The position numbers were made by a program, and so were the translations under genes. This document shows, piece after piece, positions 36,715-48,292 of a DNA stretch of 64,000 bases (the stretch's first letter is position 1; each line of letters opens with the position of its first letter). Below the pieces are notes generated by a model, which made no database searches, was not told where the DNA came from, and saw nothing but the letters and a program-made list of their open reading frames with translations. The DNA comes from Kitasatospora phosalacinea. Its GTDB lineage: Bacteria > Actinomycetota > Actinomycetes > Streptomycetales > Streptomycetaceae. The stretch spans positions 310,001 through 374,000 of the forward strand of contig NZ_BSSA01000002.1 of NCBI RefSeq assembly GCF_030268885.1, read 5' to 3'.

Positions 36715-38418
36715 TCACGGCCCCAGCAGGCTGTGCGGCGGCGGCAGCGGGGACGGGCGGGCGGCCGCCAGGCGGGCCCGGGAGGTCTGCAGGGCGGCCA
36801 CCGTGAGCGAGCGCGGGGCCGGGGCGTCCGGGGCCAGGCCCAGGGCGGGGACGGTGCGGGCGGCCAGCAGGAAGGCCGGGGCCGGGCCGGGGCGCCCGCA
36901 GTCCGCGGCGGCCGGGGCGCCGCCCTGGTAGGCGACGGCGGCCAGCCCCGCGGCGTCCAGGCCGGCCTCGGCCGTCCAGAGCCCGTCCTCCGGGCTCCCG
37001 GCCCGGACCGCCAGCCGTCCCGCCGGGACGAGCCGCCGGGCGGCCAGGCCGAAGAACTCGCGGGAGCGGTACTTGCCGCCCGCGGCCGCGCCGTCCAGGT
37101 CCGAGACGATCACGTCGAAGCGCTCCCCGGAGCCGCGCAGCCAGCCCATCGGCTCGGCCCGCACCAGCCGGACCCGCGGGTCGTCGAAGGAGTGCCCGGT
37201 GAGCGCGGCGAGCGCGGCGTCCCGGCGGGCCAGCGCGGGCAGCGCCGGGTCGCGCTCGACCACCAGCACGCTGCGCACCGCCGGGTGGCGCAGCACCTCG
37301 CGCAGCGCCAGGCCGTCGCCGCCGCCCAGCACCAGCACCCGGCCGCTCGGCCCGGCGGCCAGCGCCGGGCGCACCAGCGCCTCGTGGTCGCGGTACTCAC
37401 CGGGTCCGCAGACCGCCAGCCGGCCGTCCAGGAACAGCTCCAGCGGCGGCGCGGTGCGCTGCCGGGGCACCCGGGACGCGTCCTCGGAGCGCCCCGGCGC
37501 CGCGTCCCCGGGGCCGCCGGTCAGCACGATCTCCTGGTAGCGGCTCTGCGCGGCGAACCGGATCGGGCCGCCGTACAGCGCGTGCCGGGCGGCGCGCTCG
37601 ATCGCGCCGGTGCAGGCGGCGGCCAGCGCGAGCAGGGCCAGCACCAGGCCGCAGCCGGTCCACAGCAGCAGGCGGGCGCGCGGGGCGGGCTCGGCGCGGA
37701 ACAGCCAGAGCACCACGACGGCGCCCGCCACCGCGTTCACCGCGCCGGTCAGCAGCGCCCCGGCGGTCTGGCCGAGGGCGGGCAGCAGCACGAACGGGAA
37801 GGCCAGGCCGCCGACCAGCGCGCCCACGTAGTCGGCGGCGAACAGGTCGGCGACGGCGCGGCCGGCGTGCTCCCGGCGGATCCGCTGGATCAGCGTCATC
37901 AGCAGCGGGATCTCCGCGCCGATCAGCAGGCCGATCAGCACGGTGGCGGCGATCAGCGCCACCAGGGTGGCGCGCGGCTGGTGCAGCCAGGCCCAGCCGC
38001 AGTACAGGGCGAGCGCGGACAGGCCGCCGACCAGCGACAGCGCGTACTCGACCAGGGCGAAGGAGGTGGCCGGGCGGCGGGTGAGGCCTTTGGCGAGCAG
38101 CGAGCCGACGCCCATCGCGAACACCATCACCGACAGCACCACGGAGGTCTGGGTGACCGAGTCGCCCAGCAGGTAGCCGCCCAGGGCGACCAGTTCGAGC
38201 TCGTACACCAGGCCGCAGGCCGCGCAGACGAACGCGGCCAGCAGGACCAGCACGCGGGCCGGGCGGGGGGCCAGGGCCAGCGGTACGGCGCCGCCGACCC
38301 GGACCGCGCCGCCGGGGCCCGCGGTGCGGGGGGCGGTGGGCCGGGGGGCGGCCGCGGGCGGGGGAGCGGCGGCGTCCGGACCCGGCTGCGCGGGCCGTCC
38401 GACCGGGTGGTTGATCAT
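36715..38418 (-). CDS. Membrane-bound spermidine synthase-like protein
   Basis: 567 residues. About seven predicted membrane helices occupy the first 265 residues. The C-terminal 270 residues are a class I methyltransferase-fold polyamine aminopropyltransferase domain: LFLDGRLAVCGPGEYRDHEA, the nucleotide motif GRVLVLGGGDGLALREVL, VLVVERDPALPALARRD and FDVIVSDLDGAAAGG, the last replacing the usual DLTDP signature. Such fused proteins are common in actinobacteria, and their product is not firmly known. Convergence is absent: the DUF2617 gene ends 79 nt upstream in the same direction, and the two may be cotranscribed. Confidence 0.87.
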   Translation of the reverse strand: MINHPVGRPAQPGPDAAAPPPAAAPRPTAPRTAGPGGAVRVGGAVPLALAPRPARVLVLLAAFVCAACGLVYELELVALGGYLLGDSVTQTSVVLSVMVFAMGVGSLLAKGLTRRPATSFALVEYALSLVGGLSALALYCGWAWLHQPRATLVALIAATVLIGLLIGAEIPLLMTLIQRIRREHAGRAVADLFAADYVGALVGGLAFPFVLLPALGQTAGALLTGAVNAVAGAVVVLWLFRAEPAPRARLLLWTGCGLVLALLALAAACTGAIERAARHALYGGPIRFAAQSRYQEIVLTGGPGDAAPGRSEDASRVPRQRTAPPLELFLDGRLAVCGPGEYRDHEALVRPALAAGPSGRVLVLGGGDGLALREVLRHPAVRSVLVVERDPALPALARRDAALAALTGHSFDDPRVRLVRAEPMGWLRGSGERFDVIVSDLDGAAAGGKYRSREFFGLAARRLVPAGRLAVRAGSPEDGLWTAEAGLDAAGLAAVAYQGGAPAAADCGRPGPAPAFLLAARTVPALGLAPDAPAPRSLTVAALQTSRARLAAARPSPLPPPHSLLGP

Positions 38419-38497
38419 GAATGAACGCTAGGCGAGAGTCCGGGTGAATGGCTGCACCCATCCGGGGGACAGGCCGGGGTGCCGGGTTGACGTCCGC

Positions 38498-39112
38498 TCA
38501 CCATCCGACCTGCGCCGGGGAGCCCGTCGGGGCCCCCGCCGCCGCGGTGCCGGCGGCCCGGGCGGTTTCGGGGCGGCCGGTGCCGGGCAGCGAGAGCGAG
38601 GAGCGGGTGCACACCAGCCGGCCCTCCTGCGGGTAGGCGTGCCACGTCCGCCAGTGCACCCGGCGGTCCTCGCAGTGCGCGACCAGCGCGGTGAAGGCGC
38701 TCGGATCGCCCGGGAAGACGCCCGCCAGCGCCCGCGGGTGCCCCTGGACCAGGGCCAGCAGCTCCTGCGCCCGGGCCTCGAACACGTGCGGCGGGAGCTC
38801 CTCGATCCGGGCGGCGAACTCGTACTCCCAGCCCGCCACCTGCTCCGCGACCCGGGCGGGCAGCGGGGTGCGGCGGCCCGGCAGGCAGGCCACCGTCTCC
38901 AGGCAGTCGCCCGGCCCGGCCGCCAGCACCACCTGGTGCGAGGCGCCCAGCAGCCGCAGCTGGAGGGTGCCGCGGAGGCCGTCCGGGGCACCGGAGGCGT
39001 CGTCGAGTCTGAGGTCGCGGACGGCCAGCGCGGGCAGCGGCTCACCGCCCAGCTGCCAGGCCAGGTCGCCGGCGCGGGTGTCCGTGTAGGAGGTCTGCAG
39101 GGTGGTGAGCAT
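38498..39112 (-). CDS. DUF2617 family protein
   Basis: 204 residues. Actinobacterial DUF2617 pattern: MLTTLQTSYTDTRAGDLAW, LQLRLLGASHQVVLAAG, WEYEFAARIEELPPHVFE, FPGDPSAFTALVAHCEDRRV and WRTWHAYPQEGRLVCTRS. These proteins are cytoplasmic, of unknown function, and typically neighbours of the membrane spermidine synthase homologue, as here. The last 35 residues are Ala/Gly/Pro rich and not part of the domain. No signal peptide. Confidence 0.85.
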   Translation of the reverse strand: MLTTLQTSYTDTRAGDLAWQLGGEPLPALAVRDLRLDDASGAPDGLRGTLQLRLLGASHQVVLAAGPGDCLETVACLPGRRTPLPARVAEQVAGWEYEFAARIEELPPHVFEARAQELLALVQGHPRALAGVFPGDPSAFTALVAHCEDRRVHWRTWHAYPQEGRLVCTRSSLSLPGTGRPETARAAGTAAAGAPTGSPAQVGW

Positions 39113-39490
39113 GCTCGGCTCCGCGTTTCAGCTCCGTGCGCGCCCCCGGTGCGACCGGTGTCCGCCCTCATCCGTGAGGCTGTTCGAGACTGTCCGATCC
39201 GGGGCGCGGCCGACCGTGGAAGGAAGGATTCCGGCTGGAGATTCAGCAGCAGAGAAGCACGAATTCTCCGGGTCCGTCGGGGATTTACCCATGTTTGGCA
39301 CTCATTCACCGTTCTGAGGCCTGTGTCCGACTGGGTGTGATCGGTCCCGAGTTGCACTCTGCCCGCCGCACCCTCCCGCGCCGGTTCCGCGCGCCGTGCA
39401 CGCCGGTGCCACGCCCCCCGCACGCCCGCGCGCGACCCGCACCACCCGCCCTCGCGTCCGCCCGGAACCGTCCGCGAGTTCGGCCGGGGC
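39113..39490. other. Intergenic region upstream of the DUF2617 gene
   Basis: 378 bp. The first 200 bases are less GC-rich (around GATTCAGCAGCAGAGAAGCA and CATGTTTGGCACTCATTCAC) and presumably hold the promoter of the minus-strand DUF2617 gene. No gene with a ribosome-binding site was found. Confidence 0.45.
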
Positions 39491-39960
39491 GTGCAGGAGG
39501 CGCACGACGACACCGACGCCCTGATGAGGGACCTCGGCGGCGCGTTCGAGGGCGTCTCCCGCGAGGCGGTGCCGACCCGCTGGGGACAGGCGTCCGGCTC
39601 GCACACGACCGTGCGGGTCGCCAGGGACACGGTGATCGCCCAACTCGTCACGAGGGCAGTCGAGATGGCCGCCGCGGTCGCCACCACGGGCATCGCCGCG
39701 GCGGCCGGGGCCGCGATCGAGGAGGCGGTCTCCGGCCCGGACGTGCCGGGACGGACCGCCGCTTCGTGCACTTCTGCGCCGGGGCGCTGGGCGCGGAGGC
39801 GGTCGACGGCCTCGGCGAGTTGCGCGGGACCTTCGACGGAGCGTGGCCGGACGACCGGGAGGTGGTCCGGGCCGGGCTGCTGCACCTGATCGGGCACCGC
39901 CCGCCGACGGTGGGCCGGTGGTACGCGCTGACGCCCGTCCCGTTCCCGGACGGGCGGGTC
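39491..39960 (+). pseudogene. Frameshifted remnant of a small hypothetical gene
   Basis: Two adjacent reading frames each look protein-coding in turn. The first, from GTG 39491, encodes a helical start (EAHDDTDALMRDLGGAFEGV) and a hydrophobic Ala-rich helix (MAAAVATTGIAAAAGAAIEE), then loses its character after DVPGR at about 39755. The second frame takes over at the same place with FVHFCAGALGAEAVDGLGEL and VRAGLLHLIGHRPPTVGRWY, and continues past 39960 antisense to the aminotransferase without a natural stop. This suggests one frameshift plus a lost 3' end, or a sequencing error. No family recognised. Confidence 0.5.
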
Positions 39961-41128
39961 AGCCGGTGCGCAGGGCGTGCAGGCGGGAGACCGCCTCCTC
40001 CAGGACCTCCACCTTCTTGCAGAAGGCGAAGCGGACCTGGCTGCGACCGGCCTCGGTGTCGTCGTAGAAGACCGCGTTGGGGATGGCGACCACGCCGCAG
40101 CGTTCGGGCAGGGAGCGGCAGAACTCCAGGCCGTCCTTCTCGCCGAGCGGGGTGATGTCGGTGGTGACGAAGTAGGTGCCCTGCGGTGCGAAGGCCCGGA
40201 ACCCGGCTGCGGTGAGGCCGTCGACCAGCAGGTCGCGCTTGCGGTGCAGGTCGGCGCGGAAGTCGGCGTAGTAGCCGTCGGGGAGGCGCAGGGCCTCGGC
40301 GACGGCGTACTGGAACGGGCCGGCGCTGACGTAGGTGAGGTACTGCTTGGCGGTGCGGACGGCGGCGACCAGGTCGGGGGTGCCGGTGACCCAGCCGACC
40401 TTCCAGCCGGTGAAGGAGAAGGTCTTGCCCGCGGAGGAGATGGCGACGGTGCGTTCGCGCATGCCGGGCAGGGCGGCGAGCGGGTGGTGGGCGCCGGCGA
40501 ATACCAGGTGCTCGTAGACCTCGTCGGTGACGACCAACAGGTCGTGCTCGACGGCGAGTTCGGCGACGGCGGCGAGTTCCTCGGGGGTGAGGACGGTGCC
40601 GGTGGGGTTGTGCGGGGTGTTGACCAGCAGCAGCCGGGTGCGGGGGGTGATCAGGGCGCGCAGCTCGTCCAGGTCCGGCCGGAACGCGGGGGCGCGCAGG
40701 GTCAGCGGGACGCGCCGGGCCCCGGCCATCGCGATGCAGGCGGCGTAGGAGTCGTAGAACGGTTCGAAGGCGATCACCTCGTCGCCGGGCTCCAGCAGGG
40801 CGAGCAGCGCGGCGGCGATCGCCTCGGTGGCGCCCGCGGTGACCAGCACCTCGGTGTCGGGGTCGTACGTCAGGCCGTAGAAGCGCTGCTGGTGCTCGGT
40901 GATCGCGGCGCGCAGCTCGGGGACGCCGGGCCCGGGCGGGTACTGGTTGCCGCGGCCGTCCAGCACGGCGCGGGCGGCGGCCTCGGCGACCTCGCGGGGC
41001 CCGTCGGTGTCCGGGAAGCCCTGGCCGAGGTTGATCGAGCCGGTGGCGGTGGCCAGCGCGGACATCTCGGCGAAGATGGTGGTGCCCATGCCCGCCAGAC
41101 TGCGGTTCAGCAGCGGCCTCGTGCTCAT
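39959..41128 (-). CDS. PLP-dependent class I/II aminotransferase
   Basis: 389 residues. Fold type I aminotransferase. The PLP Schiff-base lysine is Lys235 in AISSAGKTFSFTGWKVGW. Other family residues are in GSINLGQGFPDTDGPREVAE, LLVNTPHNPTGTVLTPEE (substrate Asn) and VTDEVYEHLVFAG (PLP Asp/Tyr). The sequence is of the kynurenine/glutamine transaminase and N-succinyldiaminopimelate transaminase (DapC-like) group, so a role in lysine biosynthesis or methionine salvage is possible. Single gene; a DUF4419 gene ends 67 nt upstream in the same direction. Confidence 0.9.
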   Translation of the reverse strand: MSTRPLLNRSLAGMGTTIFAEMSALATATGSINLGQGFPDTDGPREVAEAAARAVLDGRGNQYPPGPGVPELRAAITEHQQRFYGLTYDPDTEVLVTAGATEAIAAALLALLEPGDEVIAFEPFYDSYAACIAMAGARRVPLTLRAPAFRPDLDELRALITPRTRLLLVNTPHNPTGTVLTPEELAAVAELAVEHDLLVVTDEVYEHLVFAGAHHPLAALPGMRERTVAISSAGKTFSFTGWKVGWVTGTPDLVAAVRTAKQYLTYVSAGPFQYAVAEALRLPDGYYADFRADLHRKRDLLVDGLTAAGFRAFAPQGTYFVTTDITPLGEKDGLEFCRSLPERCGVVAIPNAVFYDDTEAGRSQVRFAFCKKVEVLEEAVSRLHALRTG

Positions 41129-41195
41129 CGGTGGCTCCTCGCGAAGGGTGGTGGGGCCATCATCCAGGGGTTCGCGGCGGGGCGTCGAGGGGGCC

Positions 41196-42509
41196 TCACC
41201 GGGTGACGGAGCGGAGGGCCTCGGCGAGGGGGGCGCCGGTGGGGCGGACGGCCACGCAGGTGGGGCCGACGCACTCGGCCGGGTACCAGAGCCCGTCGTG
41301 CTCCAGCAGGGCGGGGCAGGTGCCGTCCTCCTGCGGGCCGAAGAGCAGGACGCGGGTGGCGGACAGCGGGCGCCACTCGGTGCTGACGCAGCGGACCCCC
41401 TCGCCCGGGTGCAGGGTGACGTCGGTGCGGCCGGTGGCGGCCCGGACGTCGTCGAGGGTCCAGTCGGCGGGCAGCGGCGGGGCGGTGAGGTGGAGGACGG
41501 CGAAGCCGAGGCGGGGGCGGACCCACTCCTCGTCGCGCTCGATGCCCAGGACGCCGCCGACGAAGGCCATCCGGCGCTCGCCGTCCGGCAGCTGCCAGGT
41601 GAACGGGACCACGGACAGGTGGGCGGGGAAGTGCCCGTCCTCGATCCCGTCGGCGGTGGCCGGGACGGGGGTCCGGTCGTCGTAGCGGTGGGCGAAGAAC
41701 CGGGTGATCCAGCCGGTGACCCGGTCGGAGCCGGAGCGGGACTCCCACTTGTAGAGCGAGCCCCAGAACTCCGGGTCGACCGGCCCGCCGGCCGCGGTGG
41801 CGGCGATCTCGGCGAGCACCGGCCGCAGCGCGTCCAGCCAGGGCCGCAGGCCCGCGAAGCGCTCCGCCAGCCCGTCCACCCGGTCGGCCAGCAGCCGCCA
41901 GTCCTGCCCGGTGCCCTCCAGCCGGACGCGCGGGATGCCGCACCTGGTGACCCAGCGGAAGTCGTAGTACGGGCTGACCACGTCCATCAGGGCGACCAGG
42001 GCGGCGGAGGCGTCGGCGGGGGTGGTGGTGGAGAAGGCCGGCTGGAACAGGTCGGCGACCCGTTCGCCGATCCGCTCCCGCAGCGGCCCCTGCACCAGGT
42101 GCAGCGAGCGCTGCCAGTCGGCGCCGCCGGTCAGTGCGTCGTCCCGGACGACGAGGGTCCGCCTGCTGCCGGGGGTGTCGGTGAAGACCCCGGCGTAGGC
42201 GTCGGCGTTCAGCCGGACGTGGGTGGCGACCTCGTGCACCACGGCGTACCAGAGCACGTCGGGGGAGAGGCTCAGCGGCAGGTGGGCGGCGAAGCACAGG
42301 TGCAGGGCGCGGACCAGCAGGCTGGCGGCGGAGTCGTTCCCGCGGACGTCCGGGTCGCCGAGCAGCCGGTCGGTGGAGCGGTGCCGGACGGTGAACGGCT
42401 CGCGGACGGCGGCCCGCAGGAAGGCGTCGTTGCCCAGCTCGCGGAGCCGGGAGGCGAGGGCGGCCGCGTGCGGGTCCTCGGCGAGCGGCAGGGTGAGGTC
42501 GACGGCCAT
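41196..42509 (-). CDS. DUF4419 domain protein
   Basis: 437 residues. DUF4419 pattern across most of the length: LVRALHLCFAAHLPLSLSPD, VLWYAVVHEVATHVRLNADA, FSTTTPADASAALVALMDVV, YYDFRWVTRCGIPRVRLEGT and the Trp-rich WGSLYKWESRSGSDRVTGWI. The family is widespread in fungi and bacteria and has no established biochemical function. No signal peptide or membrane segment. The ATG at 42509 gives MAVDLTLPLAEDP. It may be cotranscribed with the aminotransferase gene downstream. Confidence 0.85.
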   Translation of the reverse strand: MAVDLTLPLAEDPHAAALASRLRELGNDAFLRAAVREPFTVRHRSTDRLLGDPDVRGNDSAASLLVRALHLCFAAHLPLSLSPDVLWYAVVHEVATHVRLNADAYAGVFTDTPGSRRTLVVRDDALTGGADWQRSLHLVQGPLRERIGERVADLFQPAFSTTTPADASAALVALMDVVSPYYDFRWVTRCGIPRVRLEGTGQDWRLLADRVDGLAERFAGLRPWLDALRPVLAEIAATAAGGPVDPEFWGSLYKWESRSGSDRVTGWITRFFAHRYDDRTPVPATADGIEDGHFPAHLSVVPFTWQLPDGERRMAFVGGVLGIERDEEWVRPRLGFAVLHLTAPPLPADWTLDDVRAATGRTDVTLHPGEGVRCVSTEWRPLSATRVLLFGPQEDGTCPALLEHDGLWYPAECVGPTCVAVRPTGAPLAEALRSVTR

Positions 42510-42684
42510 CGCGGTCCCCCCGGGGGCGTGCTCGGGCTGGGCCCGCGGGAGTCGCGGGGCGAGCAGATCCTAGTGCCGCGTCGGGCGACCGCTGCCGTCG
42601 AGGAGCGGGTTCCCCCGGCGGGGGGCGGGCCGTCGACCCTCGGGCGAACGCCCGGACGGGGCACGGGAGTTCACCACCACGCGG

Positions 42685-42722
42685 ACGGGCCCGCCCCCTG
42701 CACGCGCAGGGGGCGGGCCCGT
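42685..42722 (-). terminator. Intrinsic terminator of the YbjN-domain gene
   Basis: A perfect 17-bp stem (42685-42701 with 42706-42722) with an ACGC loop, 21 bases past the YbjN gene stop. Confidence 0.9.
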
Positions 42723-42743
42723 CGGGCGCTGCGGGGGAGGGGC

Positions 42744-43307
42744 TCAGGCCTCGTCGGCCGGGCCGTCCTCGGCGGGGGCGGCGTCGCCCTCCGCGGACTT
42801 GGTCTCGCCCAGCTGCTCGGCCATCCACTGCTCGAAGCCGACCGCGGCCTGCGTCCAGTTGGCGGTGGTGCCGACGAAGTACTCCAGGTTGACGCCGTTG
42901 CCGACGATCATCTGGGACTCGCCGATCAGCCGGACCACGCCGTCGTCGTGGGTGTGGGTGTAGACCTTGGGCCACAGGGTCTCGCGGTTCCACTCGTCGA
43001 TCAGCGCGAGGACCTCGGACTTCTGCTCCACCGAGAAGGAGCGGTCGTAGAACGCGCGGACCGCGAACAGCTCCTTGTGGTCACCGCGGAACATGTAGTA
43101 CACGCGGAAGTTCTCCCAGGGGGCGGTGAGGTCGCCCTCCTCGTCCACCACGTGCTTCAGCTGCATCTGGTCCAGCAGCTGGGCGACCAGGTCCTGGTTG
43201 GGGACGATCACCGGCGGCGGCCCGGCCGGCGCTCCACCGGGCTGGCCGCCCCCCTGCGGCGGCTGGGGCAGGCCGAAGGACGGGATGGACGACGGGTCGA
43301 TGCTCAC
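42744..43307 (-). CDS. YbjN domain-containing protein
   Basis: 187 residues from GTG 43307, with AAGGGA eight bases upstream. A Pro/Gly-rich start (PQPPQGGGQPGGAPAGPPP) precedes a YbjN-like domain (about 45-165): LKHVVDEEGDLTAPWENFRV, YYMFRGDHKELFAVRAFYDR, ALIDEWNRETLWPKVYTHTH and VNLEYFVGTTANWTQAAVGF. YbjN folds resemble type III secretion chaperones and are thought to act as protein-binding modulators. Acidic C-terminal tail. Neighbour of clpB, whose terminator lies upstream; transcribed separately. Confidence 0.85.
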   Translation of the reverse strand: MSIDPSSIPSFGLPQPPQGGGQPGGAPAGPPPVIVPNQDLVAQLLDQMQLKHVVDEEGDLTAPWENFRVYYMFRGDHKELFAVRAFYDRSFSVEQKSEVLALIDEWNRETLWPKVYTHTHDDGVVRLIGESQMIVGNGVNLEYFVGTTANWTQAAVGFEQWMAEQLGETKSAEGDAAPAEDGPADEA

Positions 43308-43428
43308 GGGGGTGTCCCTTTCACGGTGCACGGTCGGCTGCCGATGGGGGGCCGCCTCTCCTGGGACCATCCTGCCTCATTAGGCGCCCGCGGCACAGGG
43401 TGCACCCCGCTGCGTGAGCGCGTCCCTG

Positions 43429-43472
43429 CGGGTCGTGGTGCCCCCGCCCGCGGGCGGGGGCACCACGACCCG
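43429..43472 (-). terminator. Intrinsic terminator of clpB
   Basis: A perfect 44-bp palindrome (22-bp arms 43429-43450 and 43451-43472) two bases past the clpB stop; in RNA the centre opens to a short loop. Confidence 0.93.
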
Positions 43473-43474
43473 GC

Positions 43475-46087
<2,613 letters not shown>

Positions 46088-46139
46088 ACCCCTTTCGGCT
46101 CGGGACTGGTGCGGGTCTGCTGACTACAGCATGCCGTAA

Positions 46140-46160
46140 GTTGAGTCTATTCCGCTCAAG
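46140..46160. promoter_or_regulatory. HAIR element (HspR operator) upstream of clpB
   Basis: GTTGAGT, seven bases, GCTCAAG: an imperfect match to the HspR inverted repeat CTTGAGT-N7-ACTCAAG, centred about 63 bases before the clpB ATG. HspR and the DnaK co-repressor are known to act at such sites in Streptomyces. In the minus direction a TTGAGC within this element may be the -35 box of the clpB promoter. Confidence 0.88.
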
Positions 46161-46179
46161 TTTAGCGAAGGTCGCCCGC

Positions 46180-47121
46180 TCAGTTCTTCCGGGCGCCCCC
46201 GTCCTTCCGGGCGCCCCCCGAGGGCGACCGGGTCAGCCCCAGCAGCTCGCGGGCCGGTCCCGCCGGGCGCTGGCCCGCGGGCCAGACCGCGCGCAGCGGG
46301 CGCTGCAGCTCCAGCCCGTCCAGCGGCACCGCCACCAGGCGGCGGGTGGCCAGCTCCTCCGTCACCGCCAGCTCGCTCAGGCAGACCGGGCCCGCGCCGG
46401 TCATCGCGGCCGCCTTCAGCGCCGTCGAGGAGGCCAGCTCCAGCCGCGGCGCGGCCGGGCCGCCGTACGGGGCGAGCGCCTCCTCCAGCACCTCCCGGGT
46501 GCCGGAGCCGACCTCGCGCAGCACCAGCGGGGTGGCGGCCAGCTCGGCGCCGGTGACCGGGGCGCGGCGGCGGGCCCAGCGGTGCTCGGGGGAGACCACC
46601 ACCACCAGCCGGTCGGCGGCCACCACCGCGCCGGACAGGCCGGGCGGGGTGGAGGTGCCCTCGACGAAGCCCAGGTCCGCCTCGCCCGCCAGCACCTGGG
46701 CGGCGACGTCGTGCGAGTTGGCGGTGCGCAGGGTGACGGCGGTGCCCGGGCTGGCCTCGTTCAGGGCCAGCAGCCACCCCGGCATCAGGTACTCGGCGAC
46801 GGTCAGGCTGGCCACCACCCGCAGCCGGGCGTCCCGGCGGCCGCGCAGCGCGTCGATCCCGGCGTCCAGGGCCTGCGCGGCCTCCACCACCTGCCGGGCC
46901 CACTCGACCACCAGCCGACCCGCCTCGGTGGGCCGGGAGCCGCGCGGCGAGCGCTCCAGCAGCGGCACCCCGATCTGCCGCTCCATGCCCTTGATCCGGG
47001 CGCTGGCGGCGGGCTGGCTGACGCCCAGCTCGGCGGCGGCCCGGCCGACGCTGCCCAGCCGCGCCACCGCGAGCAGCAGCTCCAGGGCGCCGAGTTCCGG
47101 GACGTGCGGGGAGAGGGCCAT
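46180..47121 (-). CDS. LysR-family transcriptional regulator
   Basis: 313 residues, standard LTTR length. The N-terminal winged helix-turn-helix is LGALELLLAVARLGSVGRAA and AELGVSQPAASARIKGMERQ, and the effector-binding domain (about 95-300) contains LRVVASLTVAEYLMPGWLLA and the typical VLREVGSGTREVLEEAL. The sequence is of the CysB/CbbR-like branch. It is divergent from the TDT transporter gene with a 70-bp gap, so regulation of that transporter is the straightforward prediction. The last 20 residues are short Gly/Lys repeats (GGARKDGGARKN). Confidence 0.92.
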   Translation of the reverse strand: MALSPHVPELGALELLLAVARLGSVGRAAAELGVSQPAASARIKGMERQIGVPLLERSPRGSRPTEAGRLVVEWARQVVEAAQALDAGIDALRGRRDARLRVVASLTVAEYLMPGWLLALNEASPGTAVTLRTANSHDVAAQVLAGEADLGFVEGTSTPPGLSGAVVAADRLVVVVSPEHRWARRRAPVTGAELAATPLVLREVGSGTREVLEEALAPYGGPAAPRLELASSTALKAAAMTGAGPVCLSELAVTEELATRRLVAVPLDGLELQRPLRAVWPAGQRPAGPARELLGLTRSPSGGARKDGGARKN

Positions 47122-47191
47122 AGGCCCAGGCTATGTCCTCATAGCGGACGTCCCGCTACCCGCGCCCCCCGCACCGGCGCAGGGTGGGGCC

Positions 47192-48292
47192 ATGGCAACC
47201 CTCCTCGCCCCGCGCGCCACCCTGCGCGGCCTCGACCTGTCCCGGCTCGGCCCCAACTGGTACGCCACCGTGATGGGCACCGCGATCACCGGCAACGCCG
47301 CCGCCGCCCTGCCGGTGGACCTGCCCGGCCGGACGGCCTTCGCCGAGGCGGTCTGGACGCTCTCGCTGCTGATGCTGGCCGCCCTGCTGGCCGGTCGCGC
47401 CGTCCACCTGACCCGGCACCGCGAGCGGGCCCGGCGCACCCTGCTGGAGGACCCGTCCGCCGCCGTCTTCTACGGCTGCCCGCCGATGGCCCTGCTGGCC
47501 GTCGGCCACGGCGCGCTGACCGTCGGCACCCCGCTGCTCGGCACCCGCGGCGCCCTCGCGCTGGACGCGCTGCTGTGGACGGTCGGCACCGGGTACGCGC
47601 TGGTGGTGGCCGCCGGGCTGCCCTACCTGATGATCACCCGGCACCGGCTGTCCGCGCTGGAGGCCAACCCGACCTGGCTGCTGCCGGTGGTCGCCCCGAT
47701 GGTGGCCGCCGCGTGCGGCCCCGCGCTCGTCCCGCACCTGCCGGAGGGGGCGGCCCGGCAGGCGGTGCTGTACGGCTGCGCGGCGATGCTCGGCGCCAGC
47801 CTGCTGGCCACCCTGGCGCTGCTGCCGGTGGTGCTCGGCGGGCTGCTGCACAGCAAGCTGCCCGCCCTGGTGCTCACCCCGTCGCTGTTCCTGGTGCTCG
47901 GCCCGCTCGGCCAGTCCACCACCGCCGTCCAGAAGTTCGCCGACGCCGTCCCGCTCGCCCTCCCCGGTGCCGGGGAGGGCGCGGTGGCGGTCGCCCGCGG
48001 ACTGGCCGAGGTGTACGGCATCGCGGTCATGGGATTCGCCCTGCTGTGGTTGGCGGTGGCGCTGGCCGCCAACCTGCGGGCGCTGCGGGCCGAAATGCCG
48101 TTCGCGATGACCTGGTGGGCCGCCACCTTCCCGGTCGGAACGCTCGTCACCGGCGCGGCCGGACTCGCCGCCCGCACCGGATTCGCCGGATTCACCGCGC
48201 TCGCCGTCGCGCTCTACCTGCTGCTGTTCGCGGTCTGGGCGGTGGCCCTGGCGCGCACCGCGGCCGGCCTGCGGGCGGGTCGCCTGCTGTGA
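47192..48292 (+). CDS. TDT/SLAC1-family anion or dicarboxylate transporter
   Basis: 366 residues from ATG 47192, preceded by AGGGTGGGGCC. Ten predicted membrane helices in the TehA/SLAC1 (tellurite-resistance/dicarboxylate transporter) pattern. The family start GPNWYATVMGTAITGNA is present, as is LYGCAAMLGASLLATLALLP and LFLVLGPLGQSTTAVQKFAD with the conserved Gly-Pro-x-Gly-Gln. Members export malate, sulfite or other small anions. The divergent LysR regulator suggests substrate induction; sulfite is one candidate for this pairing but not proven. Confidence 0.9.
   Translation: MATLLAPRATLRGLDLSRLGPNWYATVMGTAITGNAAAALPVDLPGRTAFAEAVWTLSLLMLAALLAGRAVHLTRHRERARRTLLEDPSAAVFYGCPPMALLAVGHGALTVGTPLLGTRGALALDALLWTVGTGYALVVAAGLPYLMITRHRLSALEANPTWLLPVVAPMVAAACGPALVPHLPEGAARQAVLYGCAAMLGASLLATLALLPVVLGGLLHSKLPALVLTPSLFLVLGPLGQSTTAVQKFADAVPLALPGAGEGAVAVARGLAEVYGIAVMGFALLWLAVALAANLRALRAEMPFAMTWWAATFPVGTLVTGAAGLAARTGFAGFTALAVALYLLLFAVWAVALARTAAGLRAGRLL

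Noticed and set aside
43429..43472. 44-bp palindrome as a possible protein-binding site
   Set aside because: Position two bases after clpB and G/C-rich stem fit an intrinsic terminator; the CACGTG parS core is absent.
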